Assembly: GCA_023846275.1 (NCBI GenBank)
Contig: JAIUJO010000159.1
Coordinates: forward strand, 806,447 to 870,446
Origin: Vanilla planifolia
Taxonomy: Eukaryota > Streptophyta > Magnoliopsida > Asparagales > Orchidaceae
Length of the DNA stretch: 64,000 nt
Reading direction: 5' to 3'
The position numbers and the translations under genes were made by a program. The notes below the pieces were generated by a model. The model was not told where the DNA came from, did no database searches, and worked only from the letters and a program-made list of their open reading frames with translations. Below are positions 63,601-64,000 of the stretch, one piece after another (position 1 is the stretch's first letter; each line of letters starts with the position of its first letter).

Positions 63601-64000
63601 TATCTCTTTAGGTTTTTGGAATTCTTCACAAGATATTTATATTTTAGCTTATTTTGTGAAAGAAAATGTTGCACATTATCTTCTTACTATCTTGGCATCA
63701 ACTTTTCTTATATAATGTATCTCATTTCTTCAAATGTTTCATTTTGAATTGATTATATTGCTATGAAATACTCATTGTCTTACTCAATGAACTTCATGTC
63801 ACTTTAATTTACCGATATTTTTATGGTTACACTTTTCTTATTAACACAATTATAATATACTTACATAATATTCGAATAATAACTTATTATTATTTTTCTA
63901 ATATTAAGTAAACATATAATAAATTTTTTAATATGAAAAATGTATTATACTTTTTTAATTTGATAGTATAATAAAATTCCAAACTAGGTTTTATCAAGAC
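60673..64000 (+). repeat. Satellite block 3b: 410-bp repeat to the window end
   Basis: Forward anchors occur near 60,930, 61,340, 61,690, 62,095, 62,930, 63,060, 63,440 and 63,565. Two segments of about 125 bp are duplicated (62,880-63,090 and 63,390-63,590). The block runs off the window end. Confidence 0.85.

Overview
The window looks like nuclear DNA of a land plant with a large genome that purges repeats slowly. Three things suggest this. The decayed rRNA copies carry plant-type 5.8S and 18S signatures. The retrotransposons are plant-type LINEs with a C-terminal RNase H domain. Almost everything is an old repeat worn down towards A+T. I find no intact protein gene, and I noticed no tRNA gene, CRISPR array or bacterial-type operon.

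Region 1 (1-22,200) is a relic of a tandem 18S-5.8S-25S ribosomal DNA array invaded by an old non-LTR retrotransposon. In + order it holds: the 5' two thirds of a LINE on the - strand (1-4,413); the 3' third of an 18S gene (4,414-5,097); ITS1; 5.8S (about 5,326-5,484); ITS2; 25S (5,731-10,107), with a second 25S segment of about 1.09 kb inside it; an intergenic spacer with sub-repeats (10,108-12,430); the 5' two thirds of the next 18S gene (12,431-13,537); a nearly full-length LINE on the - strand (13,538-21,581), itself carrying a 1-kb insertion; and the 3' end of a third LINE (21,595-about 22,200). The two 18S pieces meet at one nucleotide position of the 18S gene. Successive 18S genes are therefore broken at the same site by antisense LINE copies. 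This is the most interesting signal in the window.

Region 2 (22,200-64,000) is a very diverged, A+T-rich satellite with a monomer near 410 bp. It is forward from 22.2 to 32.66 kb, reversed from about 34.77 to 56.84 kb, and forward again to the window end. The first orientation switch is occupied by a younger, G+C-richer, 5'-truncated LINE on the - strand (about 32,661-34,770). It keeps the end of reverse transcriptase, a zinc-binding region and RNase H, all broken by frameshifts and stops. The second switch (about 56,838) is a direct head-to-head junction. A separate insert of about 450 bp at 60.2-60.67 kb is not satellite and may be a gene fragment.

Nothing here appears able to make a working rRNA or protein. 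rRNA and LINE assignments rest on conserved motifs recognised by eye, with no alignment run, so most boundaries are good to a few tens of bases. The two 18S/LINE junctions are sharper.
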